Shown: positions 27,201 through 33,419, counted from the stretch's first letter. The stretch: 64,000 bases of DNA from Phoronis australis (GCA_002633005.1 NMRA01000429.1:124001-188000); one strand, 5' to 3'. Made by a program: numbers and translations. The notes: a model not told the origin generated them from the sequence alone.

Positions 27201-30200
27201 AAAAAATTGAGAAGGTTAAATGGAGTAGCTGGTTGCAAATAACATGCCCAAGTGGCCGTCATGTCCTGCCGTAGTCTCATTTTTTTGTAAACATTAATTA
27301 CTTAGGTAGCTGCAATGATAAATAAATTAAAGTGCCTAAGTGGCCATCGTCGCCGTCGAAATTTGAGGACGATGGAAGGCACTGTCCATTTCGTCAAACG
27401 TCGAGTACCTTGGACTTGTATCGCAAGCAACAGCTCAGTCCAGAGCCCTGAATATGCAAATGAAATTCAAAGATAATGAATGTGTTTTAGAAGCCAAGTA
27501 CCACAGATCATCATGCTTTAAAAAATAGAAAGACAATTAACGAAGAGTGACGAATTCACAGTTTTCAGAGATGTTTTTCTACAGTTCATTGAATCGAAGC
27601 TTCTAACACGAAGAGATGTCATTTGCCTTTCAAAACTAAAGCAAGACTTTGAAGCTGTTCTTCAGAAAGCTGGTGTGCATGAAGTTATTTGGACAGGCAA
27701 TCTTAAGAAATATTGTTGAAGCTACTCACTGTTGTAGTTTGTGCCCGAGTAAGAGATACGAAAGTGAATTGAGGCTAGTGTTCAATAATTCACTTGCTGA
27801 CTCTAATTAACACAGCCCATTATAACATATTTTGAATCAAACGTTTGCCCATATAGTGCCCGCCTCCAAACAAGGACTTAGTGTTTGACCCTTCATTGCC
27901 TGCGGGCTAATCACCAGTGTGCAGTGCTGTACCCTCTCTAATCGACCATAGTTGGCTCCTTGGCGGTGGAGCTTTGCGGTTAATATGTACATGCATGGCA
28001 ATGACCGCATCTCCATTGACAGTACTAAACGATGAACGCTGCAAGTGCAAAAAAGAACATGTGTGCTGGAAAACTGAGTTTGTGCTGCAATTCTGGGTCA
28101 AACTGTACAGAATTGTGCAGCTGTGACAACTGTAGTAACATCAGCAACACTGACTGCATAACATTGGATAGTTCTTTGACAAGTCAACCCCAATTAAAAT
28201 AGACCTCCAACCCCGTTATTTCCTTTTTGTATTAAAAAGTTGTTGATTAAGTCATAGAAAGTACATACTTTGATCATTGTCATGTATTTGTCTCATACTG
28301 CTTGATAAACGCTGTCAGAATAATCTATTATTTTCATACAGTCTTTGTGCACATTCACAGAGATCATTCAACTATATTGTTTTTGTACTATAACGTATTT
28401 CTGGTGTATTGTGCAAACAAGCTGTATTTTACACCATTAGTCAATGTTTTAGTCATTGAGGCACAAATTTTGCCCAGTCTCAAGTGTTTTGTGTTAGTTT
28501 TGTTGCCAGACAATGCCAGAATAACTTCCTAGTAACATTCAGATTTACATGTTTGATGTCACAGTCTAAAGTCATGAAAATCTAAACCATAGAGTATGAT
28601 TTCGAAGTTAGAGCATTACAAGTCCGTGGGTTTAGGGTATACAAGACCGTGTATTTTGCGTCTTTACTGTAATATTATGAAAATAAAACAACCGAATTTG
28701 GAGCTCTTCGGTGCATTAACTCACTCACTCACTATCCCATCATCATGGGCGCGTGATAGGAGACCCGTGAAGAACTTTAAAAACGCAAAAATATGCAGTT
28801 CGGCGTAACAGAAATAACTGTAATTATAAAATAACTACGGCGTTGTATTGACCGGAAGCAGCCATGCAACTTGTTAATGTCACGATCGAATAAAGAGATC
28901 AAATATACAGAAAACTTTCACGTTTTGATTTCCAAAACTTGTTGCATTGTCCATAATCCAATGTTCAATTTAACCGCCTGCCTTCAACCATTGAATTAGT
29001 GGTGTTACACAACCGATATGATCTCGTGTAAGGGGGACACAGTAAAACTAGGTTAATTTATTTGACCCTGTGCCTAGTCAAATATGCATCTGCACGGAAA
29101 GCAGTATCAGCCTGACAACCTATTACGCAACTGCTACTAAAACAGCAGCCGACCCGCTGATGGCCGGTCGGCAGCTAAGATCGGTTGAAGAGTCGTCGGC
29201 CGGTCGTCGACTCCTAGCCGACCGGTCGGACAAAAATTCGTGATGTGTGCTGTACGTACACAATACTTCAAGCAATTTTAACAATCAGCATTAAGGCATA
29301 GCCAGGCGAAGCAAGAGTTGCGTTTTGATATTTTCCGTATTTCCAATTAATAATATTATATGTAATACTATCAGATGTTTACAAGTCACTTCTTACCGTA
29401 AAATACAGTAACACCGTTTTAACAACAAAAATGTCTTGTTGAAAAATTCCTAGCTCATAGTTTGACAGGTTTTCGAAAGTGGTTCAAAGACTGGACATAA
29501 AAAGATATCAGAGGCCAGACTATTTCTGGTATCCGGTCAGGGCCACGGGTCGGTGCATATAAAGAATGGTTTAATGTAATTGTTGTGCTTATTCACTAAC
29601 TTTGGTGGGACATCGCTGCTACAACCGTAGCTCAAGAATCTCGCTGGGTGAACAAACGTGTCAAAATGAAAAGTAAGCTATTAGATTTGATTTGATAAAT
29701 ACAACACTCGATCGAAACTCAGTCAAGCAGTCAGCCGGAAATTCAATACAAACTCTCGCGGCTACATGTAGTCTCAGGGTCGTAAGCTCCAATAATACCT
29801 TCCATCAGAGCGCAACAGCTAAAAAGTGGCCTGGTGGAAAGAACGACACACGGAACAACGTTTATGGACACTAATGCGCATGCCTTGGGAGGAAGTATGT
29901 CGATCTCATCGCCACTACTTCCATATGCCTTAATGCACTGTACTTGTTGGGATTAAGCCATTGGATCGGGGCTTCCTCGATTTTGTTTACCTCGATCTTT
30001 GCTCGTTTTAACGAAATGCAACTATTCAAGTTAACGGTGGTCGCCATACTCGGTAACTGTGGACTGAAATGGGGTTTCCCAGATTTCAAGTAACGGAAAT
30101 GACTGAAAGTTATTACGTCGGTCTCATTACTTTAACCATTGTGAAACCATTTTAAGCAACATTAGTCAGTGGAACATTTCGTAGCGCTGTGAAAGAGTGT

Positions 30201-31388
30201 AGCTCTAACACAATACATTGGTCAAGTGCCGGAGTTGGCATTTCAATGGTGAAAGTGAATGCCACGTTTAAGTTAGCATACCGTTACTTAACCTCAACAG
30301 TTCGTCTGAAGATATGAAATGTCTTGTCAGTGTGAATCTATGAACTGTCTTGTAAATCCTATCGGGTTTTAGGACTACCATTTACGTTAATTTCATTCAC
30401 TATCTCATCATGATACAACTTACCTTTTACCCTTGCACTTGTGAAATTATATCCTCCATAAGAGCCAAACCTTCATGAATAAATAAATCATTGTATTACA
30501 CTGTTGCACTAGAATGCAATGTGATGAAACGACAAGAATTAACTTAAACATAATATGCTCGATCATGTGAAATAATACAAAAATGATATAGACGGTAACA
30601 ATAACATCAAAACGGAATATGCCATCATTATCACAATCAACACAAACGGGGAAAACTTAATGACCCAAAATGATAATAAAATCGTATAATATTTCTCAAT
30701 GAAAATCACCTAATTCTCTTCAGGAATTCTTGAGAAAATGAGTAGCTTGTCTAGAGATAACATAATTAACGCATTACAATTTGGCAAGGTCATTTCAATG
30801 GGCACACATGGACTAAGTTTAGAACGCCGCTAGAGCAGTTTAAAGTAGGTGTGCGCAAGTCCGGGAACCAAGTCTCTTTCCGTTTTTTCCCATTAATAAA
30901 CGCTTAAGGCTACCATACTTCTTAAACTAGTGGAACACAATAGTGACACGAAGCCTTTGCCAAACATCAACAGTTCGGAGCCTATTTGAAAAGTTCATTT
31001 TTTGGTGTGTCAAATACGAAAATGCAGCCAACGTCTTTTAAAAGTTTTGCAGGGATTATAGCTAAAGATTAAGCACCGAAATGTAGACCCACTCAGGAAG
31101 ACGACCTTAAACAGAACAAAGGTTTTATGTGCCAGGGAGAAACTAAACGTACAAAAACAGGGGATTTGGAATGAAATACGAGTGAAGTCGCCAAATCGGA
31201 GCTCAGCGATATTTTAAATCAATGCTAGATTTTTGTTCTTACCCTATTGTTGTAAGCCCATAACGCCTTGTTCTGTAATACTTGTGTAAATATAAACGCG
31301 GCGACCACGTGACCGTTCTATCTCCCTGATTGTCGCTCCAAGGTAAGATTCTACCATCATGCCAAGCAGCCCGACAAATACTGGAATC
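1..31388 (-). CDS. Receptor-type protein tyrosine phosphatase with LCCL, kringle, Ig, EGF and FN3 ectodomain (gene span, 3' partial, 5' incomplete)
   Basis: Gene model joined by hand from 26 exons on the minus strand; each exon has its own entry. The product is a single-pass membrane protein predicted to sense an extracellular ligand and dephosphorylate phosphotyrosine in the cytoplasm. Order: LCCL-like, unassigned segment, kringle, Ig-like, three EGF-like, five FN3, transmembrane helix, juxtamembrane tyrosines, PTP D1, start of PTP D2. Splice phases agree at every junction except FN3-4 to FN3-5, where a short exon closing FN3-4 is not found. D1 carries WPDHGVP and [10 protein letters not shown], but a one-base insertion at 2100-2103 shifts the frame right after them. 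The ectodomain does not match any vertebrate RPTP I know; the EGF block and Ig resemble Tie receptors and the kringle resembles ROR. Phosphatase identity is certain; linkage of the two LCCL exons is less so. Confidence 0.9.
228..854. other. Intron with no further feature
   Basis: Between the two D2 exons. AT-rich, with a short T run near 594. The open frame at 356-649 has no domain and is not supported. The other introns of the phosphatase 3' half (955-1297, 1433-1990, 2128-2786, 4890-5578, 5838-6790, 6976-7577, 7652-8091) likewise show nothing I can name, except the dispersed repeat at 5040-5240. Confidence 0.5.
855..954 (-). CDS. RPTP exon: start of PTP D2
   Basis: A 100-base exon (phase 0 in, phase 1 out), acceptor CATTGTAG, donor GTGAGT. 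Reads [18 protein letters not shown] then [13 protein letters not shown], the opening of a second phosphatase domain. The aromatic residue after KNR found in active PTPs (KNRY or KNRF) is an aspartate here, so the phosphotyrosine-binding loop looks lost. Confidence 0.85.
1298..1432 (-). CDS. RPTP exon: PTP D1, C-terminal helices
   Basis: A 135-base exon, phase 0 both sides (acceptor TGTTCTAAG, donor GTAAGT). Reads [14 protein letters not shown], the standard continuation of MVQT..QY in PTP domains, then a helical D1-D2 linker [20 protein letters not shown]. Confidence 0.95.
1991..2127 (-). CDS. RPTP exon: PTP D1, P-loop, with one-base frameshift
   Basis: Begins with the base completing serine and reads AGVGRTGT, giving [10 protein letters not shown] with the previous exon. 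After that the frame needed to continue ([15 protein letters not shown], then [11 protein letters not shown] with the Q-loop glutamine) is offset by one base. A run of four A on the plus strand at 2100-2103 holds one base more than the reading requires; the exon is 137 bases where 136 would fit both flanking phases. As written, the frame enters nonsense. A homopolymer sequencing error is the simplest cause; a null allele or pseudogene is possible. Donor GTATGA. Confidence 0.93.
2787..2950 (-). CDS. RPTP exon: PTP D1, WPD loop and catalytic cysteine
   Basis: A 164-base exon (phase 0 in, phase 2 out), acceptor GCCAAAG, donor GTAAGC. Contains [16 protein letters not shown], the WPD loop with the general-acid aspartate, then a helix [14 protein letters not shown], and ends VPTVVHC: the nucleophilic cysteine of the signature motif is the last complete residue and the following serine codon is split across the intron. 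Confidence 0.98.
3061..3180. repeat. Short minisatellite in an RPTP intron
   Basis: Two copies of a unit of about 56 bases built on GATTACCATTCGTACTATCT followed by GCTGATTACCATTGGTAATG, with a partial unit before them. GATTACCAT recurs about every 28 bases. Confidence 0.75.
3379..3501 (-). CDS. RPTP exon: PTP D1, central segment 2
   Basis: A 123-base exon, phase 0 both sides (acceptor ACTTCTAG, donor GTAGGA), 41 codons. Reads [20 protein letters not shown], then a strand around [20 protein letters not shown]. Matches the KC..YWP....YG...V strand-turn of class I PTPs and follows directly on the EDGK end of the previous exon. Confidence 0.97.
3732..4069. mobile_element. Foldback element, internally deleted copy A
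   Basis: The ends are imperfect inverted repeats: ATTGTTCCAAGCCCCCTCGA on the left, and on the right a G-rich arm ending in GTTATAACAATCCAT. The interior holds a block also seen at 17740-17900 and 19020-19180 (GAGCTC, then TGGTCCTGCAAGTCA, then TCGAGCTTGTGTAGACT). Shorter than the copy at 18.4-19.3 kb. One undetermined base at 3770. Confidence 0.7.
4792..4889 (-). CDS. RPTP exon: PTP D1, central segment 1
   Basis: A 98-base exon (phase 1 in, phase 0 out), acceptor CTTCTTTAG, donor GTAGGA. Reads [20 protein letters not shown] then [12 protein letters not shown], the very conserved helix and strand of PTP domains (usual form TV.DFWRM.WE....IVML...EGK). Confidence 0.97.
5040..5240 (-). repeat. 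Dispersed repeat, inverted copy
   Basis: On the minus strand it reads AACATTAAGGCTAAAAGTTC followed by GAAATTTCGAG, the same block found on the plus strand at 59500-59690 and more diverged at 55960-56115 (with AAACCATAATGTA and ATCTTGAG further on). No coding content. Confidence 0.55.
5579..5837 (-). CDS. RPTP exon: PTP D1, N-terminal lobe
   Basis: A 259-base frame (phase 0 in, phase 1 out, donor GTACGT). The C-terminal half is textbook [11 protein letters not shown], then [19 protein letters not shown] and IAAMG, which with the next exon gives the GP of the QGP-like motif. The first half ([18 protein letters not shown] and on to TNYNIL) is unusual: the phosphotyrosine-loop motif KNRY is not present as such. 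Either this lobe is divergent, or the true acceptor is the internal TTCTAG (exon start 5692) and a short exon carrying KNRY lies in the intron to 6790; I could not find one. Confidence 0.85.
6791..6975 (-). CDS. RPTP exon: juxtamembrane tyrosines and wedge start
   Basis: A 185-base exon (phase 1 in, phase 0 out), acceptor AAAACAG, donor GTACGT. Contains ENAYVNAEP and DPVYEDF, two tyrosines in settings typical of SH2-binding sites, then [12 protein letters not shown] and IVVKEYE. The VEDL...EYE block corresponds to the helix-turn-helix wedge that precedes D1 in receptor phosphatases (usual form VEDL...EFESL). The next exon begins SL, restoring that motif. Confidence 0.9.
7578..7651 (-). CDS. 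RPTP exon: juxtamembrane segment 1
   Basis: A 74-base exon (phase 2 in, phase 1 out), acceptor TTTGTTAG, donor GTAAGT. It completes the arginine run (RRRRH) and reads [20 protein letters not shown]. Low-complexity polar linker just inside the membrane. Confidence 0.85.
8092..8194 (-). CDS. RPTP exon: transmembrane helix
   Basis: A 103-base exon (phase 1 in, phase 2 out), acceptor GATGTCAG, donor GTGAGA. After a short polar stalk ([10 protein letters not shown]) comes the helix, beginning [20 protein letters not shown] and ending in IV, followed by a run of arginines that continues on the next exon, the expected positive-inside stop-transfer signal. Small residues (GGACGG) at the outer end could allow helix packing. 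Confidence 0.93.
8517..8601. repeat. Near-perfect 41-base-arm palindrome
   Basis: Left arm 8517-8557 and right arm 8561-8601 are reverse complements with few mismatches around a three-base centre (ATT). Each arm holds AATAAATGTCAT and TTCCCAATTTTATT. It lies in the intron between the last FN3 exon and the transmembrane exon. It is the size of a small foldback MITE and would form a long hairpin in RNA. Confidence 0.9.
8980..9046 (-). CDS. RPTP exon: fibronectin type III domain 5, G strand
   Basis: A 67-base exon (phase 0 in, phase 1 out), acceptor TATTCCAG, donor GTAAAT. Encodes [18 protein letters not shown] followed by VEEG. The WGSWSS is the WS-like box often found in the last strand of membrane-proximal FN3 domains. 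It completes the domain begun at 9808 and leads into the transmembrane exon. Confidence 0.9.
9417..9566. mobile_element. 150-base MITE with inverted ends
   Basis: Begins GGCTGAGTTGCATAAA and ends TTTATGCAACTGAGCC, 16-base terminal inverted repeats with one mismatch. The interior contains GTTATCCGCTGGATAAG and ACGTGATAATGCAACGTC. A diverged relative lies at about 58570-58700. No coding capacity. Confidence 0.8.
9591..9808 (-). CDS. RPTP exon: fibronectin type III domain 5, main part
   Basis: A 218-base exon (phase 1 in, phase 0 out) with acceptor CATTACAG and donor GTGAGG. Reads [36 protein letters not shown], and ends [10 protein letters not shown], the FN3 strand F. Several N-x-S/T sequons. 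The phase-0 intron falls before the last strand. Confidence 0.92.
9809..12560. other. Long RPTP intron (missing FN3-4 end exon expected here)
   Basis: Holds a GC-richer stretch at 10850-11050 with overlapping open frames on both strands and no recognisable domain, a GCAGCAGTGGCTGCGGCAG trinucleotide-like run near 11565-11610, and a block at 11755-12000 with repeated GGGTGTA/TACACCC motifs and the sequence ACATGGGCGGCG also found in the hairpin at 25755. One undetermined base at 10517. The short phase 0-to-1 exon needed to close FN3-4 should be here but was not recognised. Confidence 0.45.
12561..12802 (-). CDS. RPTP exon: fibronectin type III domain 4 (strands A-F)
   Basis: A 242-base exon (phase 1 in, phase 0 out): [26 protein letters not shown], and [13 protein letters not shown]. 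Acceptor TTTATTTCAG. The donor is GTAAN with an undetermined base at 12556, so the splice site itself is partly unreadable. The G strand should lie on a short downstream exon that begins phase 0 and ends phase 1, as in FN3-5; I looked between 9.8 and 12.5 kb and could not identify it. Confidence 0.88.
13081..13389 (-). CDS. RPTP exon: fibronectin type III domain 3
   Basis: A 309-base exon with one FN3 domain: [13 protein letters not shown] (strand B), [11 protein letters not shown] (strand C), [16 protein letters not shown] (the L.P...Y...V.A motif). Acceptor TTTTTTCTCTAG. The donor is taken as C|GTTAGT because it is the only nearby GT giving the phase 1 end needed by the next exon. Confidence 0.9.
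13541..13853. repeat. Old 157-base tandem duplication
   Basis: Two head-to-tail copies, 13541-13697 and 13698-13853, each starting TAATCTTATATTCCAATTAA and ending GCGATACAAAAT, with scattered substitutions and small indels. Intronic. Confidence 0.9.
13860..14210 (+). repeat. Dispersed repeat, copy 1
   Basis: Shares an ordered series of blocks with 33545-33860: AACTCTTCCTTGA, TAAACTAAATT, GCGTCACCTATTGGC, TTCTTCAAT, TATTTTAATACCAGAAAA-like, and a GTGCGCGTG-like end. About 350 bases, clearly diverged between copies. Confidence 0.7.
14608..14824 (-). CDS. RPTP exon: fibronectin type III domain 2, second half
   Basis: A 217-base exon (phase 0 in, phase 1 out), acceptor TTTGCAG, donor GTGGGT. 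Reads [18 protein letters not shown] (strand C), then [15 protein letters not shown] (strand F with the aromatic-x-hydrophobic-x-A pattern). Two cysteines (CD and VC) may form an extra disulfide. Joins to the next FN3 exon as glutamate. Confidence 0.9.
15087..15148 (-). CDS. RPTP exon: fibronectin type III domain 2, first half
   Basis: A 62-base exon (phase 1 in, phase 0 out) with acceptor TTTCAG and donor GTAAGT, encoding [20 protein letters not shown]: strands A and B of an FN3 domain with the conserved tryptophan. The phase-0 intron splits the domain just after strand B. Confidence 0.88.
15447..15749 (-). CDS. RPTP exon: fibronectin type III domain 1
   Basis: A 303-base exon, phase 1 both sides, containing a whole FN3 domain. 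Visible marks are [15 protein letters not shown] (strand B tryptophan), KYIVEYRQ (strand C tyrosines), and YQMHVRVK (strand F). The donor is C|GTAAGA. Two in-frame acceptors are possible, starting at 15749 (chosen, better pyrimidine tract) or 15743; the choice changes two residues. Confidence 0.92.
15967..16095 (-). CDS. RPTP exon: EGF-like repeat 3
   Basis: A 129-base exon, phase 1 both sides (acceptor TTTTGCAG, donor GTATAC). Eight cysteines: [39 protein letters not shown]. Separated from repeat 2 by a 3.5 kb intron full of inverted-repeat elements. Ends the EGF block; the next exon opens the FN3 array. Confidence 0.92.
16336..17945. mobile_element. Foldback element copy B, interrupted by other repeats
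   Basis: Left part 16336-16880 matches 18419-18950 of copy C in order (GATTGTTCTAAAACTCCCTC, TAATCATATTACGTCGATGA, GTGAGCGTGCTAT, TTAGGGAGAGAGTACATG). The right part from about 17600 matches 18955-19310 (CTCTGCCGGAAACGA, GGCTTTCAAACTTGCCGAA, GAGCTCACGGCCAGACT). Roughly 700 bases between them are absent from copy C and include a SINE, so this copy was hit by later insertions. One undetermined base at 17649. Confidence 0.7.
16880..17215 (-). mobile_element. tRNA-derived SINE inside foldback element B
   Basis: On the minus strand the head (17215 to about 17145) looks like a tRNA: GTGGTGTAGTGGTAATGCAC fits the A box region, and GGTCGTGGGTTTGAATC fits a B box (GGTTCGAATCC type). The tail ends CCTAGATCCGCCACTG. 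The same tail occurs on the plus strand at 22553-22570, 39366-39379 and 52083-52097, so this is a family of SINE-like repeats with a shared 3' end. Pol III transcription is inferred from the boxes only. Confidence 0.65.
18419..19310. mobile_element. Foldback element copy C, about 0.9 kb
   Basis: The most complete copy. The left end is GATTGTTCCTAAGCCCCCTC followed by short CGACCCACGACC-type repeats. The right end is an array of GGGTCGTGGGT/GATCGTGGATCGAGGG repeats, the reverse complement of the left, finishing GAAGAATCCATC. No transposase frame inside. Non-autonomous inverted-repeat element. Confidence 0.7.
19610..19756 (-). CDS. RPTP exon: EGF-like repeat 2
   Basis: A 147-base exon, phase 1 both sides (acceptor TTTCAG, donor GTAAGA). 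Reads [11 protein letters not shown], a cysteine pair around DDVDTGC, then [20 protein letters not shown]. Compared with the first repeat it has a longer central loop. The PNRFGYDC opening is like the EGF repeats of Tie receptors and MEGF proteins. Confidence 0.93.
20068..20199 (-). CDS. RPTP exon: EGF-like repeat 1
   Basis: A 132-base exon, phase 1 both sides (acceptor TTTCAG, donor GTAATT). Eight cysteines in a laminin/Tie-type EGF arrangement: [39 protein letters not shown]. The glycine-aromatic-lysine-glycine before the last cysteine is the EGF end motif. First of three EGF exons in the same phase. Confidence 0.93.
20979..21224 (-). CDS. RPTP exon: Ig-like domain
   Basis: A 246-base exon, phase 1 on both sides (acceptor TTCTGGCAG, donor GTAAGA). 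It reads about 82 residues with the Ig-type pattern [19 protein letters not shown] (the W of strand C), [15 protein letters not shown] (the D/G-x-G-x-Y strand F motif) and a final strand VFRLIVR. The two usual intradomain cysteines are absent, which is common in the Ig-like domains placed before EGF repeats in Tie-type receptors. Splices into the first EGF exon as valine. Confidence 0.85.
21225..23574. other. Intron between Ig and kringle exons
   Basis: Contains a GTCCGTTTCATGAAAGTGAC motif at 21332 common to invertebrate short repeats, and at about 22250-22572 a G/C-homopolymer-rich SINE-like repeat ending CCTAGATCCGCCACTG. No exon recognised. Confidence 0.45.
23575..23814 (-). CDS. RPTP exon: complete kringle domain
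   Basis: One 240-base exon, phase 1 on both sides, holds an entire kringle. All six cysteines are in canonical order: the opening DCKED, then IICQRW, ENYCRN, PWCYTT, WDYCSV and the closing PVCTQ. The YRG near the start, the SQ.PH.H loop and the WCYTT/RRWDYC pair are diagnostic. The frame is free of stops over the full length. Kringles bind proteins or lysine-rich ligands and occur in blood proteases, HGF and ROR receptor kinases; I know of no described phosphatase with one. Splices to the Ig exon as glutamate (G|AG). Confidence 0.95.
25337..25624 (-). CDS. RPTP exon: unassigned extracellular segment
   Basis: A 96-codon exon, phase 1 on both sides, between acceptor TTTTTACAG and donor GTTTGT. 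It begins [15 protein letters not shown] and continues through a glycine/valine/histidine-rich stretch to [10 protein letters not shown]. Alternating hydrophobic residues suggest a beta-sandwich; one NIS sequon could be glycosylated. It has a single cysteine-free body, so no disulfide-based family can be named. It lies directly before the kringle exon. I do not recognise the fold. Confidence 0.8.
25755..25795. repeat. GC-rich hairpin
   Basis: CATGGGCGGCGCA at 25755-25767 and its exact reverse complement at 25783-25795, around a 15-base A-rich loop. CG-rich against an AT-rich background. A related half-site (ACATGGGCGGCGAAGCGCTG) lies at 11827. Confidence 0.85.
27548..27718 (+). pseudogene. 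Transposon-encoded protein fragment
   Basis: A 57-codon open frame inside transposon copy 1: [18 protein letters not shown], then [37 protein letters not shown]. Amphipathic and clearly protein-like, but no family is recognised. It is absent from copy 2. Probably one exon of the element's own protein, now isolated by stops. Confidence 0.5.
28035..28196 (+). pseudogene. Transposon cysteine-rich (CXC-like) tail, copy 1
   Basis: The plus-strand frame reads [33 protein letters not shown] and ends a short distance later, with one frame problem against the copy at 43160. C.CKK..C..., CC..G..CTE.C.C..C.N is the spacing of CXC/tesmin-like zinc-binding tails seen at the C-terminus of some animal transposon proteins. 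Confidence 0.6.
30424..30470 (-). CDS. RPTP exon: LCCL-like domain, C-terminal strand
   Basis: A 47-base exon candidate (starts phase 2, ends phase 1) encoding [15 protein letters not shown], bounded by a weak acceptor (ATGAAG) and a strong donor GTAAGT. It completes the glycine codon left open by the upstream LCCL exon and leaves one base that completes a glutamate codon with the exon at 25624. LCCL domains end with a short aromatic S/F-rich strand, which this resembles. The double phase match is the main evidence; the exon is short and the acceptor poor. Confidence 0.5.
31243..31388 (-). CDS. RPTP exon: LCCL-like domain, first part
   Basis: Read from an acceptor ending TTCAG at 31389 to donor GTAAGA after 31243 (starts phase 0, ends phase 2). 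The frame opens [14 protein letters not shown], which matches the LCCL signature of the form SSIC.AA.H.G, followed by GDRTVTW, the usual glycine/valine strand, and a basic stretch ending YGLTTI. The upstream frame is closed by a stop, so the acceptor must lie here. The beginning of the LCCL fold (first cysteine, about 20-30 residues) should be on an earlier exon that I did not find. LCCL domains are extracellular modules found in factor C, cochlin and several receptors. Its phase joins cleanly to the next exon, which supports linkage to the phosphatase, but it could belong to a neighbouring gene. Confidence 0.6.
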
Positions 31389-32873
31389 CTGAATTGATTA
31401 AAAGCATACCAATCACACTGGAGGTAAAGTTCTACTGTGACTGGCTGGGAAGTGAACTTTACAAGAAGAACAACCAATCATATCTCTTGACACTTACACT
31501 GTAATTGTCGTACCAGCAGCTTATTTTAAATTATTACACAAAACCAAACAAATGCATTTGCATAATACCTTCTTAAAAGTGTTTGAATTTATTTTTAAAG
31601 CCCCATGAAACGGTCACCCAACTAAAAATTAACATTCGTTTCACAAGTAGGTCACAAAATTTATAGCACATATCGGTTTCGAGTTAGGAAGTTGTAGACG
31701 TCTTCTATTTCTTATTCGGCGTTTGGGAGTAATTCTTGCTAAACAGAAATCTACACGGAAAATGTCCAGAGTTCCTGGCAGTCTATTTAATTAGATGTTT
31801 TTGTATAAGTTATTAATTTTTTAAATCGGATGATTCTGCGGGGCATACCAAAAACTTTTGCAAATAATGTTTTTTTCATGTGTATTTATCAGCAGTGTGT
31901 GCATTTTCTTCGAGATGCTATGTTTATTAAAACCGTTAATGTTCAAATTTGCAGTATTAGCGTCACCTAATGACTTCCTGGAGAACTATGTGTATATAAG
32001 TATAATCAGGAAAAGAAGACACACCTGACAAACTTCATTCTGGATGCAGAGTGTCACGGGAAAATTAGGATACATGTACCTACCCATTTACATAGTAATA
32101 CCATGTGAAAATGATGACACTTTCCACATTTACAAAAGGCAACCTTTCAGAGTGTTTTTATTATTTGTGTATTTCACTATCAAATAACGTTAACTTTGCG
32201 AAATATTTGAAATTACTAAGTTTTTATGTGACCACACTTGTTTTTCAGAGTAACAGCTGTGGCGACTTCTGTAAAAACCGCATTAATTTACAAATTGTTT
32301 CTTTTCCTAATTATACTTGTACACACAATTCTCCATGAAATCCCTAGGTTGCGCTAATGCTACACATTTGAATGTTTACGGTTTTAATAAGACTTAACAT
32401 CTTTAAAGGAGAATGCCACCCAAAAAACAACCTATTTTGTATCAATTTAGATCGAGTAGTTCTACTCGATAATGGCATGTTCGGTTGCATTACCTGACAC
32501 CTGACGGCAGACTGAGGTGTTGAAAGTACCCAATGACGTCATTGGTATCACATGCAGTCCCATCAGCAGTTCACAACACGGATTACTCAGTGGTGTAAGC
32601 TTATCGCTTGAATTCATCGTTTACCACCAATAAATCACCAAATTTCGATGTAAAACCCTTAAAATACACCTAGTTCCGTTACGGATTTATTGATATTTGG
32701 ACAGTCAGTAGCCTACAGAGTGTGGCATACCAATTTACCAAGGTCAGCAGCAGGAGTTTGGGGTCTGTTCGGAGAAGAATTCGAAATATTCTTCCGTGAA
32801 GTGCAGATAGGAGAACCTAGATCTGCCTTGTTTAGAGTTGTGATTTTTTGAGTTCTAATCACGAAAAACGCTT

Positions 32874-32975
32874 GTTATCCCGGCCAGTGGCTCGGAACGC
32901 AATCAGGCCCGTCGCGCCGGACTGACTCGTTATCCCGGCCAGTGGCTCGGAACCTGATCAGGCCCGTCGCGACCG
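32874..32975 (+). repeat. Two-copy 56-base GC-rich tandem repeat
   Basis: GTTATCCCGGCCAGTGGCTC followed by GGAAC..GATCAGGCCCGTCGCG, present twice (32874 and 32930) with a few differences. Confidence 0.85.
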
Positions 32976-33419
32976 CCGGGATTGGCGCGAACATAAACCA
33001 GCTTGAGATGGAAAATCATCTTCCAGTCACGAAAAAACTATAATTGTGAGCCAAAAGAAGTAATGTACACGTAATTAATATGTGAATTAGCCACGAAACT
33101 GAAAATCTACTTAGTTGTCGGGGGCCGCGAGGTCGGGTTCCCCTTCCACAGACCGTCAGGGCAAAGGTTGTGCAGTAACACTGATTTGAATAACGCATTT
33201 GTATTTCTAAATAAAGATTCCCCTAACATGTCACCATCTGTTATATAAAATGCATTCTTTTCACAAACTCCATCCCCCAATCCATTGTGCCCGTTAGTTT
33301 CGGAACCGCCTTGGTCCCAGGTATTGCACCGACCCCCTAGTTGGATTCGAGGTGTTCTATTTTTCCTCGCCTGCAGTTTTTTTCGCGGACGCGGAGGGAG
33401 GGTGGTCAGTTTCGGACTG

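Larger units (their letters stand above)
26041..28543 (+). mobile_element. DNA transposon, copy 1, right end missing
   Basis: Left end TAGTCGGTGGGCCAGATCTC matches the left terminal repeat of copy 2 (41224). Homology runs in order to TAACTTCCTAGTAACATTCA at 28543 and then stops, so the right 380 bases and the right inverted repeat are gone. Relative to copy 2 it has an extra segment at about 27477-27765 that includes an open plus-strand frame. It also has ATGGCTGCTCCCATGGAG near 26298, a possible transposase start, and a cysteine-rich C-terminal frame near 28035-28196. Confidence 0.85.
25625..30423. other. Long RPTP intron carrying transposon copy 1
   Basis: Mostly the truncated transposon at 26041-28543. 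Beyond it, 28545-30420 has a CG-rich stretch at 29140-29235 with GGTCGGC/GCCGACC inverted motifs and otherwise nothing I can name. Confidence 0.4.
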
